DNA of 64,000 nucleotides from Edaphobacter paludis (GCF_039993895.1 NZ_CP121194.1:1426001-1490000); one strand, 5' to 3'; numbered from the stretch's first letter, positions 18,294-27,615 are shown. A program made the numbers and translations. Notes: generated from the letters alone by a model not told the origin.

Positions 18294-18949
18294 CGGAACA
18301 ATGCTTGTCCGAGGAAAGTCCTACGCCATACCTTCCCTGAGGCCTCATTGTCGACCGCTCTCAATACCTTAGAAGCGCTGGCCAGCGTGTTGCGCAAAAA
18401 GATGTCCGTGTAGCCCGCCAGCGAGACGACGCCCTCCGACTTCGTATGCCTGATAGTGCTCCTCGCTGGCAGGAGCAATGATCTCTGCGCCGCTCCAGCA
18501 GCGCTTGGCAACCGATAAATTCGTCGATGGACACTGGATTTAGTTGCTGTCCGGAGCAGTAGATACACTGAGAGGACATCCCGGGCCGTGATCTTCCGCA
18601 GGCTGGGTATTCGATGAGTTCTCCATCCGGTATGGAACCCAGAAAGAGTTTGTGAACGCGGCCGCTATCTAGGCACTCCAAAAGTTTCTCAGATCCGACC
18701 GCGCTATGCCCCGCGACGCGGCAGCAAACTCTGGATAGGAAAATGACCGACCCGATCGGCGGGTCCTTTTATGCTACGGACGCCCCGAACCCATTCGGTT
18801 GCCGCTCCAGCGGCTCCACAAGAAGAGGAAGGTTGAAGAGCAGGTTTAGCGCATATTTTTGGTATTGTGCAGGCCGCAGGCGCTCCCATCGCAAATGAGA
18901 CCATCCCATATTGGCGCCCCTACACAGTCAAGCCATGGCTTCTGATTAG
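18294..18949. other. Gap without a supportable gene
   Basis: About 650 bp between the macAB operon promoter and the DUF155 gene. Short leftward frames (18361-18681 from a TTG; 18704-18904) lack clear domains and ribosome binding sites. One reads LGSIPDGELIEYPACG and might be a decayed small Cys-containing protein. A terminator-like hairpin is listed separately. Confidence 0.45.
18749..18771 (+). terminator. Hairpin with T-run
   Basis: GACCCG and CGGGTC (six pairs) flank a five-base loop, followed by CTTTTA. No clear rightward gene ends just before it, so its transcript is unknown. Confidence 0.4.
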
Positions 18950-20062
18950 TCAAAAAAGCTTTCCCCTAAATAGGAAGACCAGTTCCACGATCAGAATGAT
19001 CACAACGGTTAATTCAAGAAAGAAAGCACGGCTCTGGTTAAACTGATCCACCATGAAACGGTAAAGCTCTTCAGCCGTCCGAACTTTCTGAGTCACGAGG
19101 TCTTTGTAATCCGGGACACCGACCTTCGCCGCAGCCAGCTTGTACAGTCGCGCAGAAAACATGTCGCTGAGAAACTTGATGGCGTTATCGGCATGTTCAG
19201 TCAGTTCCGCGACCTCGAGAAGCGTGGTGTGGAGGTGAGTTGCTGACCGCGCTAACCGCCAGCGCGCGAACGTTCCGGTTCCTTCTTCCAGTTGCTTGTA
19301 AACGTGTTCCAACTCTCGCGTTAGCAACTCGTCATAATGACGAAACTCCAGCAACTGGGAGTTTGAGTACTCCAACAATTGGATAGCTGTCTCCGCTCCG
19401 GCACTCGTGTCATACAGGAACGCTGCGTTCCATCCGATTACTGTCAGGTCCGTCGTATAGTATGAGATGCGCGACTGCATCACTTCTGCAATCTCGCTTT
19501 CGGCGAGCTCAACCAAATCGCCGCGCACAACCTGGGCAATACGTCCCCCATACTTTGAAACCGCATGCTTCGCTGACGGGGCCCCGGAAATGTCCGTCAC
19601 GTGGAAGATGAGGTAGTCTTCACTCAGATACTCCGCATAAGGTTTGCTCATTGCTGCTGCGGCACGCTTTATTTTTTCGCGGACAATGCGTTCAGCATGT
19701 GAAGCGAAATCGACATCCCATACCCAGCGGCTTGCCAGTCCGACCAGCCGCCTCCAGTCTCCGGAAAACGGAAGCTGAAAGACGACGCTCACAACCCCAT
19801 AATCGTAATACTTGATTTCGCCGCTCAGTCTTTCCCCGCTTGGGAGTTCCAACTCTTCAATGCCTTCGACTACAGGGGGTCGTTCGTAGCGGACGTAGCC
19901 AAGCGCAGGATGTTTCGGCTGCATTACTGTGCCCGCACCAAGAATCGCACCCAACCGATCCAGTAGAATCTCTTCGCAGACATCAAACTGCACCAGGACC
20001 AGCACGGCGCCTGTGAGGATGGGTCCAGTCGACTCCGCGCCTTCTAGGGGTTCTGCTGTCAT
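18950..20062 (-). CDS. RMD1/DUF155-family membrane-anchored protein
   Basis: About 370 residues with the pattern of the DUF155 (RMD1/YagE) family: a globular N-terminal part, the central YLSEDYLIFHV segment, long C-terminal helices (LEYSNSQLLEFRHYDELL), and one C-terminal membrane segment (LELTVVIILIVELVFLF, about residues 347-363) followed by RGKLF. In mitochondria, RMD1 and RMND1 relatives support translation and membrane attachment of ribosomes; the bacterial role is unknown. The ATG at 20062 is preferred over the TTG at 20068. The 295 bp to the next gene hold nothing I recognise. Confidence 0.75.
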   Translation of the reverse strand: MTAEPLEGAESTGPILTGAVLVLVQFDVCEEILLDRLGAILGAGTVMQPKHPALGYVRYERPPVVEGIEELELPSGERLSGEIKYYDYGVVSVVFQLPFSGDWRRLVGLASRWVWDVDFASHAERIVREKIKRAAAAMSKPYAEYLSEDYLIFHVTDISGAPSAKHAVSKYGGRIAQVVRGDLVELAESEIAEVMQSRISYYTTDLTVIGWNAAFLYDTSAGAETAIQLLEYSNSQLLEFRHYDELLTRELEHVYKQLEEGTGTFARWRLARSATHLHTTLLEVAELTEHADNAIKFLSDMFSARLYKLAAAKVGVPDYKDLVTQKVRTAEELYRFMVDQFNQSRAFFLELTVVIILIVELVFLFRGKLF

Positions 20063-20357
20063 ATCCAAAGTCTATTCGATGAAAGAGACGGTTTAATTGG
20101 CCTGCGGCTAGATCGAGATTTTCGCTATGGGTGTAGAAAGCAGATTTGTGGAACGGGATGTTACCGCGCGCAAAAAGCGGGGCAGGCAAAAATAGTTCCA
20201 TAAGCGTTCCCAAGGCTCCTAGAGGTTCCTCTTAAGACCAGCCGTTTCTATCGTTTCAGAACAACCCTTTCACGGCGGTAATACGGGTTTCCCCAACATG
20301 TTCATCAGTCTCTCTCTTGATCTCTAGATAGCCCAGATGTTCTTTGCAGCAATCTCG

Positions 20358-21239
20358 TTACGATACAGTCAGTACTGGACAACGCGCCTCTGCCACTAGA
20401 TTGGGTGTTACACCCTGATCGAGATTCGTTAGCCAAAATGAAGCACTACGCGTGCCGAGGACGATTAGGTCTGCCCGAATTCTAGCAGCGAGTTCGAGAA
20501 TGGCTTTCGCCGCATTTCCATGCTCCACTACAAATTCCGGATGGCAATGATCGGAAAAATATTCAGGAACTATTTTCTTTATAGCGGATCGAAAGGCGGT
20601 GTCCAGTAGCTGTCTCTTTGGGGAGTTATCTGCTTTCAGACCCCGTACATAACAGAAGTAAAGGTGGGCGCTGCTATCTGCGGCGAAAGAGAGAGCATAC
20701 TGCGCAGCTTTCGTGGCTTCAGATGAGAAGTCGGCAGCGCAAACTATCGTCTTAAAGGCTATCGGAGCGTCTACAGGGAGCGTGACCTTTGGGCCTACGG
20801 TAAGGATCGCACACTCGGCATTGCGTATGAGTTGTTCTGCCGTCGAGCCAAGGACCAGCCTCTCCTTTGCAGACTTGGATCCCGTACCAGCCACTATAAG
20901 ATTGACCTCCTCGTCCCTCGCAAGTTTGAGGAGGCCAGCAAACGGCCGATATCCCTCCGGTAATGCAGTTCGAACCGCAATCTCTGAAAGGCGGAAGTCG
21001 GCACACAGATCCTGGAGATACTCCTCACAAACGCGCCGATTTTCTGGTAGATTGGCAATTCCTTCTGAGGAGGATAAGTATTTACCGGGATTGAAGACGT
21101 GTGCGATTTCGACGGTCGAAGAGAAATGGAGAGCTAAAGCTTTTGCATACAAGGCGGCTTTGTGCGATGTAGCGGAGAAGTCTGTGGCAAATAGTATCTT
21201 TTTGATAGAAATAGAGGCATTTTCTACAATGACTGACAT
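20358..21239 (-). CDS. Universal stress protein, two UspA domains (third of three)
   Basis: 293 residues. Domain 1 opens KKILFATDFSATSHKAALYA and has the motif GTGSKSAKERLVLGST. Domain 2 opens KTIVCAADFSSEATKAAQYA and ends CPVLTVS. The domain-1 motif keeps the G-x9-type ending (LGS), but its second glycine is Ser, so nucleotide binding is uncertain. GGGGGT lies before the ATG at 21239. A one-mismatch CRP-like palindrome lies 87 bp upstream. Confidence 0.92.
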   Translation of the reverse strand: MSVIVENASISIKKILFATDFSATSHKAALYAKALALHFSSTVEIAHVFNPGKYLSSSEGIANLPENRRVCEEYLQDLCADFRLSEIAVRTALPEGYRPFAGLLKLARDEEVNLIVAGTGSKSAKERLVLGSTAEQLIRNAECAILTVGPKVTLPVDAPIAFKTIVCAADFSSEATKAAQYALSFAADSSAHLYFCYVRGLKADNSPKRQLLDTAFRSAIKKIVPEYFSDHCHPEFVVEHGNAAKAILELAARIRADLIVLGTRSASFWLTNLDQGVTPNLVAEARCPVLTVS

Positions 21240-21325
21240 AGACCCCCAATATCTTTTAAAGGTGTTCTGCGCCCAACTTCACCGACAGTGCGGCTTCTAT
21301 CTAAGGTGCTAACGCATACTGCGTC

Positions 21326-21341
21326 GGTGACGACCATCACA
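21326..21341. promoter_or_regulatory. CRP/FNR-family palindrome, one mismatch (site 9)
   Basis: GGTGA CGACCA TCACA, nine of ten positions. It lies in the 370-bp gap between the leftward universal stress protein (start 21239) and the rightward histidine kinase (start 21610), closer to the former. Nothing else is recognised in this gap. Confidence 0.6.
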
Positions 21342-21609
21342 TTGGTCAAAGAAGCTCTTGGGTTTCCTGAGATTTATTAGTCTTACATCCTCTTCTCTTG
21401 GTGCAGATCAGTTGAAACCACAATGAAGGTCACCTCTTAATGGAGAGGTTCAGGTACTCGAACGTGATATACCTCTTCCCGATGGTAGAGTGCCGACGAT
21501 CACAGGTGCATGAAGCTCGGAGTAACGCTTGATTTCGGGTCATGTCGAAGGATTGTCTATATTACGGAAGTAGCAGTAAAATGCACAGCTATGACGTCCC
21601 TGTGTGAAA

Positions 21610-23565
21610 ATGCCCCCAATTCAACGACCAATCCGGCAAATCGACGAGGCGATACCCTCGCAGAGCCTACCTTATATACCTGATGCCCAACAATGGCTTG
21701 CGTCTATTGTCGAATCTTCTGACGATGCGATTATCGGCGAATCTCTTGAAGGCATAGTGACAAGTTGGAACAACAGTGCTAAGAGAATCTTCGGTTACGA
21801 AGCTTCTGAAGTGCTTGGAAGGCATATTTCTTTATTGGCGTGGCCGGGAAATGAAGAGGATACGCCGCGGTTCATCGAAGCAATCCGTCGTGGGGAACGA
21901 GTTGATCATTACGAGACAACAAGACGTCATAAAGATGGCAGCCAGATATTTGTCTCACTCACGTTGTCCGGCATTCATGATGCGGAAGGCAAACTGATCG
22001 GCATTTCGAAGATTTCTCGTGATCTCTCAAGCAGGAACGCTGCTGACGCAACTCTCGTTCGGCAGGCTCGGCTCCTAGATCAGGTCTACGAACCAATTCT
22101 GGTGCTGTCGAGAGATGATCGCATTATGTATTGGAATAAGGGCGCCGAGCGGGTCTATGGGTGGACTGCTACGGAAGCGATCGGCCGAACCGGGAGGGAT
22201 CTCCTTCAGACGGAGTTCCTCGAACCGGAATTATCAATGCGTGAGGCACTAGAGATCGAAGGAAATTGGGAAGGCGAGCTAGCCAATGTAACCCGCGATG
22301 GTGTGCGGCGAACGATGTTAAGTCGACGAAAGAGGCAAGAGGGGACTGTTGGCTGGGAAGTTATCGAGACCAGCTTCGATATTACGGAACGAAAAATTGC
22401 CCGCGAACTGGAAGAACAGACTCGAGCGATCGTGCTCGCTGAGGCGAAGTTTCGGGAGCTAATAGAAAATGCTCCTGATGCGATTCTTCAGGTCGATCCA
22501 AGCGGAAAAATTCTTGTGGCCAATCATACTGCGGAGGTTATGTTTGGCTACACACGACAGGAACTGCTTAGTCAAAGTGTGGACGTCCTTGTTCCAAATG
22601 CGGTGCGAGGACCTCATATAGAGCATAGAGCCTCCTTTGCCAAATCTCCGATGGCGCGTCCAATGGGGCGCGGTATGGAACTATCCGCTTTGAGAAAGGA
22701 TGGGATTGAAATCCCGGTAGAGATCAGCCTCAGTCCCTCTCAGAGAGAGGGTGGCCTTAACGTCACAGCAGTTATTCGGGATGTCAGTGAACGCCGGCAG
22801 GTGGAGGCCCAGATACGGACTCTCCGGGAAAATTACATGGCAGAACTGGAGGCCCGACAACGAGAAGCCGAACGGTTGAACCTTTTGAAGAGTGAATTTC
22901 TGGCGAGCATGAGCCATGAACTGAGGACTCCCTTACATACGATTATGGGTTTCTCAGAGCTGCTGAGTGAAGAAGGGGAGGGACCTCTAAACGACAAACA
23001 AAAACGCTTTCTCCAGCACATCCGGGAGGACTCAAAACATCTTCTTGGATTGATTAACGATGTTCTGGATCTAAGTAGGATTGAGGCGGGAGCGATTTCG
23101 TTAAGGATCGAACATATCTCTCTTGCCGATGCAGTTTCAGAAGCAGTCAATGCGATCATTCCTAATGCGGCGATGAAGTCTCTGGCTTTGGAAAGTCATG
23201 ACATTTTCAAGGGCCTGGTTGCCGTTGATCCGATGCGCCTCAAAGAGATACTTTACAATCTGTTGGGAAATGCGGTGAAATTTACTCCGCAAGGGGGAAA
23301 GGTCACAGTGCAAACGGAGGAGGAGGGGCGATTCGTTCGTGTCACGATCGCGGATACTGGGATTGGCATACCGGCAGATCAATTAGAACAAATTTTTGAG
23401 AAATTTTATCAGGTAGGTTTTGCCACAAGTGGCGTTCGCGAAGGAACTGGTTTGGGATTAGCTATCTCCAAGCGTTTGATTGAAATGCATGGAGGCTCAA
23501 TCGGGATTGAAAGCAAACTAGGTTCTGGAAGTCGCTTTTATTTTACGGTTCCAAAAGTGATGTGA
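21610..23565 (+). CDS. PAS-domain sensor histidine kinase
   Basis: Cytoplasmic hybrid-less sensor of about 651 residues with no membrane segment. Three PAS domains lie at about residues 30-140 (IVESSDDAIIGESLEGIVTSWN), 150-260 and 275-395 (LIENAPDAILQVDPSGKILVAN). HisKA has its phospho-acceptor His near residue 436 in SHELRTPLHTIMGF. HATPase_c carries the N box NLLGNAVKF and the G boxes DTGIGIP and GTGLGLAISKRL. A soluble triple-PAS sensor often reads redox, oxygen or small ligands; no haem or flavin signature can be named. The ATG at 21610 is used; a GTG lies two codons earlier. A receiver gene follows 53 bp downstream. Confidence 0.92.
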   Translation: MPPIQRPIRQIDEAIPSQSLPYIPDAQQWLASIVESSDDAIIGESLEGIVTSWNNSAKRIFGYEASEVLGRHISLLAWPGNEEDTPRFIEAIRRGERVDHYETTRRHKDGSQIFVSLTLSGIHDAEGKLIGISKISRDLSSRNAADATLVRQARLLDQVYEPILVLSRDDRIMYWNKGAERVYGWTATEAIGRTGRDLLQTEFLEPELSMREALEIEGNWEGELANVTRDGVRRTMLSRRKRQEGTVGWEVIETSFDITERKIARELEEQTRAIVLAEAKFRELIENAPDAILQVDPSGKILVANHTAEVMFGYTRQELLSQSVDVLVPNAVRGPHIEHRASFAKSPMARPMGRGMELSALRKDGIEIPVEISLSPSQREGGLNVTAVIRDVSERRQVEAQIRTLRENYMAELEARQREAERLNLLKSEFLASMSHELRTPLHTIMGFSELLSEEGEGPLNDKQKRFLQHIREDSKHLLGLINDVLDLSRIEAGAISLRIEHISLADAVSEAVNAIIPNAAMKSLALESHDIFKGLVAVDPMRLKEILYNLLGNAVKFTPQGGKVTVQTEEEGRFVRVTIADTGIGIPADQLEQIFEKFYQVGFATSGVREGTGLGLAISKRLIEMHGGSIGIESKLGSGSRFYFTVPKVM

Positions 23566-23576
23566 TGAAAATCACG
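23561..23576. promoter_or_regulatory. CRP/FNR-family palindrome overlapping the kinase stop (site 10)
   Basis: TGTGA TGAAAA TCACG, nine of ten positions. It overlaps the kinase stop codon and lies 43 bp before the TTG start of the receiver gene. It could give the receiver its own promoter, but the coding overlap lowers confidence. Confidence 0.45.
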
Positions 23577-23618
23577 TCAGCATGTCATTGTCTGCTGTAA
23601 GACTAGGAGTTGAATTAG

Positions 23619-24044
23619 TTGAAATACGGCAGGCCTATTGTGCAATCTAATCAGATTTCCAGCCTTCGACGGGTCATACTGGTCGCGGACGATAAGCAAA
23701 GCAGCCGCGACCTTCTACACGCCATTCTCGACGACAAATATGTAGTGGTGGAGGCTTCCGACGGGGAAGAGGCTCTTCTGATGGCTTTTGAATCTATCCC
23801 TCACCTGGTGATTTTGGATATTCACATGCCGAAGAGGGATGGATTTGGCGTAGTGACAGAGTTGCGAAAAGAACCGGCTCTGCAGAATGTCCCAATCATG
23901 GCGCTGACGGCAAGCGCTTCGCTAGATGAGAAAGACAAAATCATGAATTCTGGCTTTGATGCGTGTTTTGTCAAGCCAATCGGACCCGCAAAACTGCGGG
24001 AGGCTGTAGCTGCTTTGCTGCAGAAAAAATCGTTAATTACGTAG
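23619..24044 (+). CDS. Single-domain response regulator (receiver only)
   Basis: 141 residues that are all receiver domain: acidic pair in LVADDKQSS, phospho-acceptor Asp in LVILDIHMPKRDG, Thr in IMALTASAS and Lys in CFVKPIG. There is no output domain, so it probably acts by protein contact or phosphorelay with the upstream kinase. The start is a TTG, chosen because AGGAG lies nine bases before it and no ATG or GTG precedes the conserved first strand. It ends overlapping, tail to tail, the 3' end of the leftward NtrC-type gene by 12 bp. Confidence 0.9.
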   Translation: MKYGRPIVQSNQISSLRRVILVADDKQSSRDLLHAILDDKYVVVEASDGEEALLMAFESIPHLVILDIHMPKRDGFGVVTELRKEPALQNVPIMALTASASLDEKDKIMNSGFDACFVKPIGPAKLREAVAALLQKKSLIT

Positions 24045-25469
24045 ACCGAAGTCGTCGACTTGACGCTCCAGACTGTATTTCTTCAGCTTATAGCGAAACG
24101 CATCTCGGCCGATTCCTAGCCGCCGAGCAGCTTGCGATTGATTTCCGCCTGCCTCGGAGAGTGCGCGAGCGATAAGTTGCGATTCGTGTGCAGCCAATTT
24201 CGAACCGCCAGGGTCATTACTTAAATTGAATTCGGCATGAGAAGTGGCGGGCATCTCAAATATCCCATCGGGATGCCCCAGCCATGATTTACAGGCCTGT
24301 ACCATCCGCTCGGGTAGATCCGGCACATCAATTCGATCGCCAGTTGCCATCATGCAGGCATGACCGATAGCATGTTCAAGTTCGCGCACGTTTCCAGGCC
24401 AGGTATAGCGTTCCAACAGAATCATGGCTCGGGGCGCTATGCCGTGAATGGGCTTGCCGTACTCCTCAGAAAAGCGTTGCACGAAATGCCGGACGAGCAA
24501 GGGCAAATCTTCCATTCTCTCCTGCAAACTGGGAGCGACAATTTCAACCATCGACAAACGATAGTACAGATCCTCACGGAAGACTTTGTCCCGGATGGCT
24601 GATGGCAGGTTCTTATGTGTGGCAGCAATGATACGGACATTCACTCGGCGACAATCGAGTGAACCGACGCGGGTAATCTCCTGGTTCTGAACCGCTCGCA
24701 ACAATTTGGCCTGGGTAGACATTGGCATGTCGCCAATTTCATCTAGAAAAAGTGTTCCTTGATCCGCAAGCTCGAAAAGGCCGGTTTTGTCGCGATCCGC
24801 TCCGGTAAATGAACCTCGTACATGTCCGAATAATTCACTTTCAAAGAGGGTCTCTACGACAGCAGAACAATTCAGAACAACGAATCTTCCTTTTACTCCA
24901 CTCAGACGATGCAGTGCTTGTGCCAGCAGATCTTTGCCAGAGCCGGTTTGGCCATTGATGAGCAACGAACGATAGTGCGGTGCGACTCTCTGCAACCTAG
25001 CAAAGATATCCCACATTAGGGGACTCCTTGCAATCAGGCCTTCAAATTTCACAACATCAGGTCTGGAAGCATCAGCGTTTAGCGCACTCTGTCTCCGCTG
25101 TGCAGTCTCCAGCAGCCTATTCACTCGATCCCTAAGAAGAGATAATTGCACCGGTTTTTCGAGGTAATCTGCGGCCCCGTTACGAATAGCCTCGACCGCA
25201 GTTTCTGTTGTGTAGTGCGCTGTCATAAGAATGACATCAATTGCCGGATCAGTCATCATCACCCGGTCTAACACTTCCAGGCCGCTGAGACGGGGCATAA
25301 CAAGATCAGTAATGACGAGACGAGGGCGTAGCTTTCGAACGAGTTCCAGCCCCACTTCGGGACTACTGGCTGTATGGATCTGGATTCCGTCGCGATCTAA
25401 TGCCGCTGAGAGCAGTTCAAGACTGCGCACATTGTCATCTATCACCACGATCTGTATGAGATCCGCCAT
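24033..25469 (-). CDS. NtrC-family sigma-54-dependent response regulator
   Basis: 478 residues from the ATG at 25469. The receiver (residues 5-120) has Asp in LVITDLVMPRLSG. The AAA+ sigma-54 activator domain (about 150-385) has Walker A INGQTGSGKD, the sigma-54 contact loop as GSFTGA (the usual form is GAFTGA), Walker B LFLDEIGDM, and WPGNVRELEHAI. The C-terminal Fis-type helix-turn-helix is QSQAARRLGIGRDAFRYKLK. It activates sigma-54 promoters on phosphorylation, presumably by the kinase at 21610. The first loop residue change (Ala to Ser after Gly) occurs in some active relatives. The frame is open 43 codons upstream, but that part lacks homology and overlaps an inverted repeat. Confidence 0.93.
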   Translation of the reverse strand: MADLIQIVVIDDNVRSLELLSAALDRDGIQIHTASSPEVGLELVRKLRPRLVITDLVMPRLSGLEVLDRVMMTDPAIDVILMTAHYTTETAVEAIRNGAADYLEKPVQLSLLRDRVNRLLETAQRRQSALNADASRPDVVKFEGLIARSPLMWDIFARLQRVAPHYRSLLINGQTGSGKDLLAQALHRLSGVKGRFVVLNCSAVVETLFESELFGHVRGSFTGADRDKTGLFELADQGTLFLDEIGDMPMSTQAKLLRAVQNQEITRVGSLDCRRVNVRIIAATHKNLPSAIRDKVFREDLYYRLSMVEIVAPSLQERMEDLPLLVRHFVQRFSEEYGKPIHGIAPRAMILLERYTWPGNVRELEHAIGHACMMATGDRIDVPDLPERMVQACKSWLGHPDGIFEMPATSHAEFNLSNDPGGSKLAAHESQLIARALSEAGGNQSQAARRLGIGRDAFRYKLKKYSLERQVDDFGLRN

Positions 25470-25513
25470 GGACCGCGTTGCCTCGAAAGATAAATCTATC
25501 TTAGACCCACTGC

Positions 25514-25553
25514 TGCGCCAGATGGCGCAATGAATTGGGCTTCTTGGCGCAAT
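25514..25553. promoter_or_regulatory. TGCGCCA/TGGCGCA triple repeat before the NtrC-type gene
   Basis: TGCGCCA-GA-TGGCGCA forms a 16-bp inverted repeat (25514-25529), and a third copy TGGCGCAAT begins at 25545, exactly 22 bp after the second and so on the same DNA face. It lies in the 192-bp divergent gap between the NtrC-type gene and the Crp/Fnr gene. A plausible operator for autoregulation or cross-regulation; the binding protein is unknown. Confidence 0.5.
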
Positions 25554-25661
25554 TAGCCGTCTGCTCGATGGGAAAACTATGCAAACTATTGAAAACAAAC
25601 GCTCTAGTTTGGCATTTTAGTTGCAGAGTAAGCAAGCGTAACTCCCCCTAGGAGCAGAGCG

Positions 25662-26351
25662 ATGCAAACCTGTCAGAACTGCACCCCAAAAAACCAGCAT
25701 GCATTTTGCCATCTTGGCGAAGACGCCAAAGCATTTATGGAATCTGTCTCGATCTCTACCGAATGCCCGCGTGGAGCGACATTCTTCCGGCAGGGAGACC
25801 GATGCGACGCTGTCTACATCCTCTGTCGAGGTCGAGTAAAGCTCACAACGACATCGAGGGAGGGACGGACGATGATATTGAGGGTTGTGGATGCCGGCTA
25901 TGTGCTCGGCCTGAGCGCGATCTTGTCTGAAGGGATTCATGAGGTCACCGTAGAAGCTCTGGAACCTTGTCAGGTCAGGGTCATCAATCGCAGGCCGCTG
26001 ATGGAAATGCTGGAGAAATACAGAGAAGCCAGTGTCGGCGCGGCAAGGGCTCTCGCCCAGGAATGTTGCAGTGGCTTTAATGAAGTTCGCCGGATTGCGC
26101 TTCCCGCGTCTCCGGCGGGTCGGGTGGCCCGCTTATTGCTCGACTGGACAGCAGAAAAATCAAATCCCCAGTGCACGAAGGGGGTGGCGTTACCACTCAC
26201 CCATGAAGAAATTGCATCAATGACCTCCACTTCGCGCGAAACGGTTACTCGTACACTGAGTCGCTTCCGCCGTGACAATTTGATCACCTTCAAAGGTGTT
26301 CTCCTTACGGTGATGCAGCCAGATGCGCTAGAACGTCTCTCCGCATGCTGA
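25662..26351 (+). CDS. Crp/Fnr-family transcription regulator with N-terminal Cys cluster
   Basis: 229 residues. An N-terminal Cys pattern (C4, C7, C16, in MQTCQNCTPKNQHAFC) precedes a cyclic-nucleotide-type beta-roll (about 22-120), a dimer helix, and a winged helix-turn-helix (about 150-215). C103 sits where FNR has its fourth cluster ligand (Cys122). So four cysteines could hold a [4Fe-4S] cluster, although spacing differs (C-x2-C-x8-C against C-x2-C-x5-C in FNR). The recognition helix TSTSRETVTRTL carries R192, E193 and R197, the same R-E-x3-R as E. coli CRP, which reads TGTGA; FNR instead has E-x2-SR. This predicts binding to the TGTGA-N6-TCACA sites in the region. The start is at the ATG following GGAGCAGAG. 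Confidence 0.92.
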   Translation: MQTCQNCTPKNQHAFCHLGEDAKAFMESVSISTECPRGATFFRQGDRCDAVYILCRGRVKLTTTSREGRTMILRVVDAGYVLGLSAILSEGIHEVTVEALEPCQVRVINRRPLMEMLEKYREASVGAARALAQECCSGFNEVRRIALPASPAGRVARLLLDWTAEKSNPQCTKGVALPLTHEEIASMTSTSRETVTRTLSRFRRDNLITFKGVLLTVMQPDALERLSAC

Positions 26352-26502
26352 ATCGCTCACATGTTGGAAAAGATCGGTATAGCGTGTTTCATCCCTAAGC
26401 GCATTGGTCTCCGAATCTGGACTTGCTGGGTAGGCAATCTATCAGGAAGAGCGAAACCCATAATTTGAAAACTTATTATTCGCCAAGTGTGAGGTAATCG
26501 GC

Positions 26503-27615
26503 ATGGCAACAATCGGACATCAATTGAGCACCGGCGTCACACCCGTTACGCCTATCTCCACCATGAAAGCATTGGTGTATCACATGTCTGGCAATGGTTC
26601 TGGCCAGCATGCATGGGAAGATCATCCAACTCCATCGATCAAAGGACCGGGAGATGCGATCGTTCGAATTACGACATCAACAATCTGCGGAACTGACCTT
26701 CACATCTTAAAAGGAGATGTGCCTTCTGTGACCGATGGTCGTATCCTTGGACATGAAGGCATCGGGGTAATTGAGCAACTCGGAGCAGGAGTTACAGAGT
26801 TTCAGGTGGGAGAGAAAGTCATAATTTCGTGTATTACTTCTTGCACAAAGTGCGAATTCTGTAGAAGAGGCATGCCATCGCATTGCCGGCATGGGGGCTG
26901 GATCCTCGGTAACACTATCGATGGGACACAGGCTGAATATGTGCGTATTCCTTACGCTGACGGAAGCCTCTATCACTTTCCTGCGGGCGGTGACGAAGAA
27001 GCTCTGGTGATGCTCAGCGACATCCTCCCAACCGCATTTGAATGCGGGGTCTTGAATGGGCAAGTGAAGCCAGGAGATTCAATCGCCATTGTCGGTGCCG
27101 GACCGATTGGGCTAGCGGTTCTGCTTACAGCGCAGTTTTATTCACCGGCTGCGATTTACGTGATCGACGTGGACGACAAGCGGTTGGCGGTTGCAATGAA
27201 GCTTGGCGCGACTGCTGTAATAAATGACAGAGATGGAAAAGCAGCTGCACGCTTCCTTGAGTTGACAGGTGGTGCCGGGGTTGATGTCTGTGTTGAAGCG
27301 GTCGGGATTCCCGAAACCTTTGGAATTTGTCAGGTTCTCATCGCACCGGGTGGACGAATTGCAAACATCGGCGTGCATGGCAAACCCGGGATTCTACATC
27401 TGGAACAGTTATGGGATCGCAATATCACATTGACCACACGTCTCGTCGATACCACGACGCTGCCATTGTTGCTGAAAGTTATTACATCAGGCAAACTGCA
27501 ACCGAGGAAGCTAGTTACCCACCGTTTTCATCTTAACGACATCCAAAAAGCCTATGAGACATTTGGCAATGCAGCTCAACAGGGCGCTTTGAAGATAATT
27601 CTGACGAGCAATTAA
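26503..27615 (+). CDS. Zinc-dependent alcohol dehydrogenase (MDR family)
   Basis: NAD(P)-dependent oxidoreductase of 370 residues. The catalytic zinc ligands are Cys in TICGTDLH and His/Glu in GHEGIGVIEQLGAGV. The structural zinc site is four Cys in CTKCEFCRRGMPSHC. The Rossmann motif is VGAGPIGLAVLL, followed by IDVDDKRL (acidic end of strand two, suggesting NAD preference). The substrate is unknown; close families oxidise short secondary alcohols or reduce aldehydes. GAGG eight bases upstream supports the ATG at 26503; MKALVYHMSG, 20 codons in, is the usual family N-terminus and a possible alternative start. It follows the Crp/Fnr gene by 151 bp. Confidence 0.92.
   Translation: MATIGHQLSTGVTPVTPISTMKALVYHMSGNGSGQHAWEDHPTPSIKGPGDAIVRITTSTICGTDLHILKGDVPSVTDGRILGHEGIGVIEQLGAGVTEFQVGEKVIISCITSCTKCEFCRRGMPSHCRHGGWILGNTIDGTQAEYVRIPYADGSLYHFPAGGDEEALVMLSDILPTAFECGVLNGQVKPGDSIAIVGAGPIGLAVLLTAQFYSPAAIYVIDVDDKRLAVAMKLGATAVINDRDGKAAARFLELTGGAGVDVCVEAVGIPETFGICQVLIAPGGRIANIGVHGKPGILHLEQLWDRNITLTTRLVDTTTLPLLLKVITSGKLQPRKLVTHRFHLNDIQKAYETFGNAAQQGALKIILTSN

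Noticed and set aside
18361-18681. Leftward frame with LGSIPDGELIEYPACG
   Set aside because: TTG start without ribosome binding site and loss of sense after about 60 codons; possibly decayed, not supportable as a gene.
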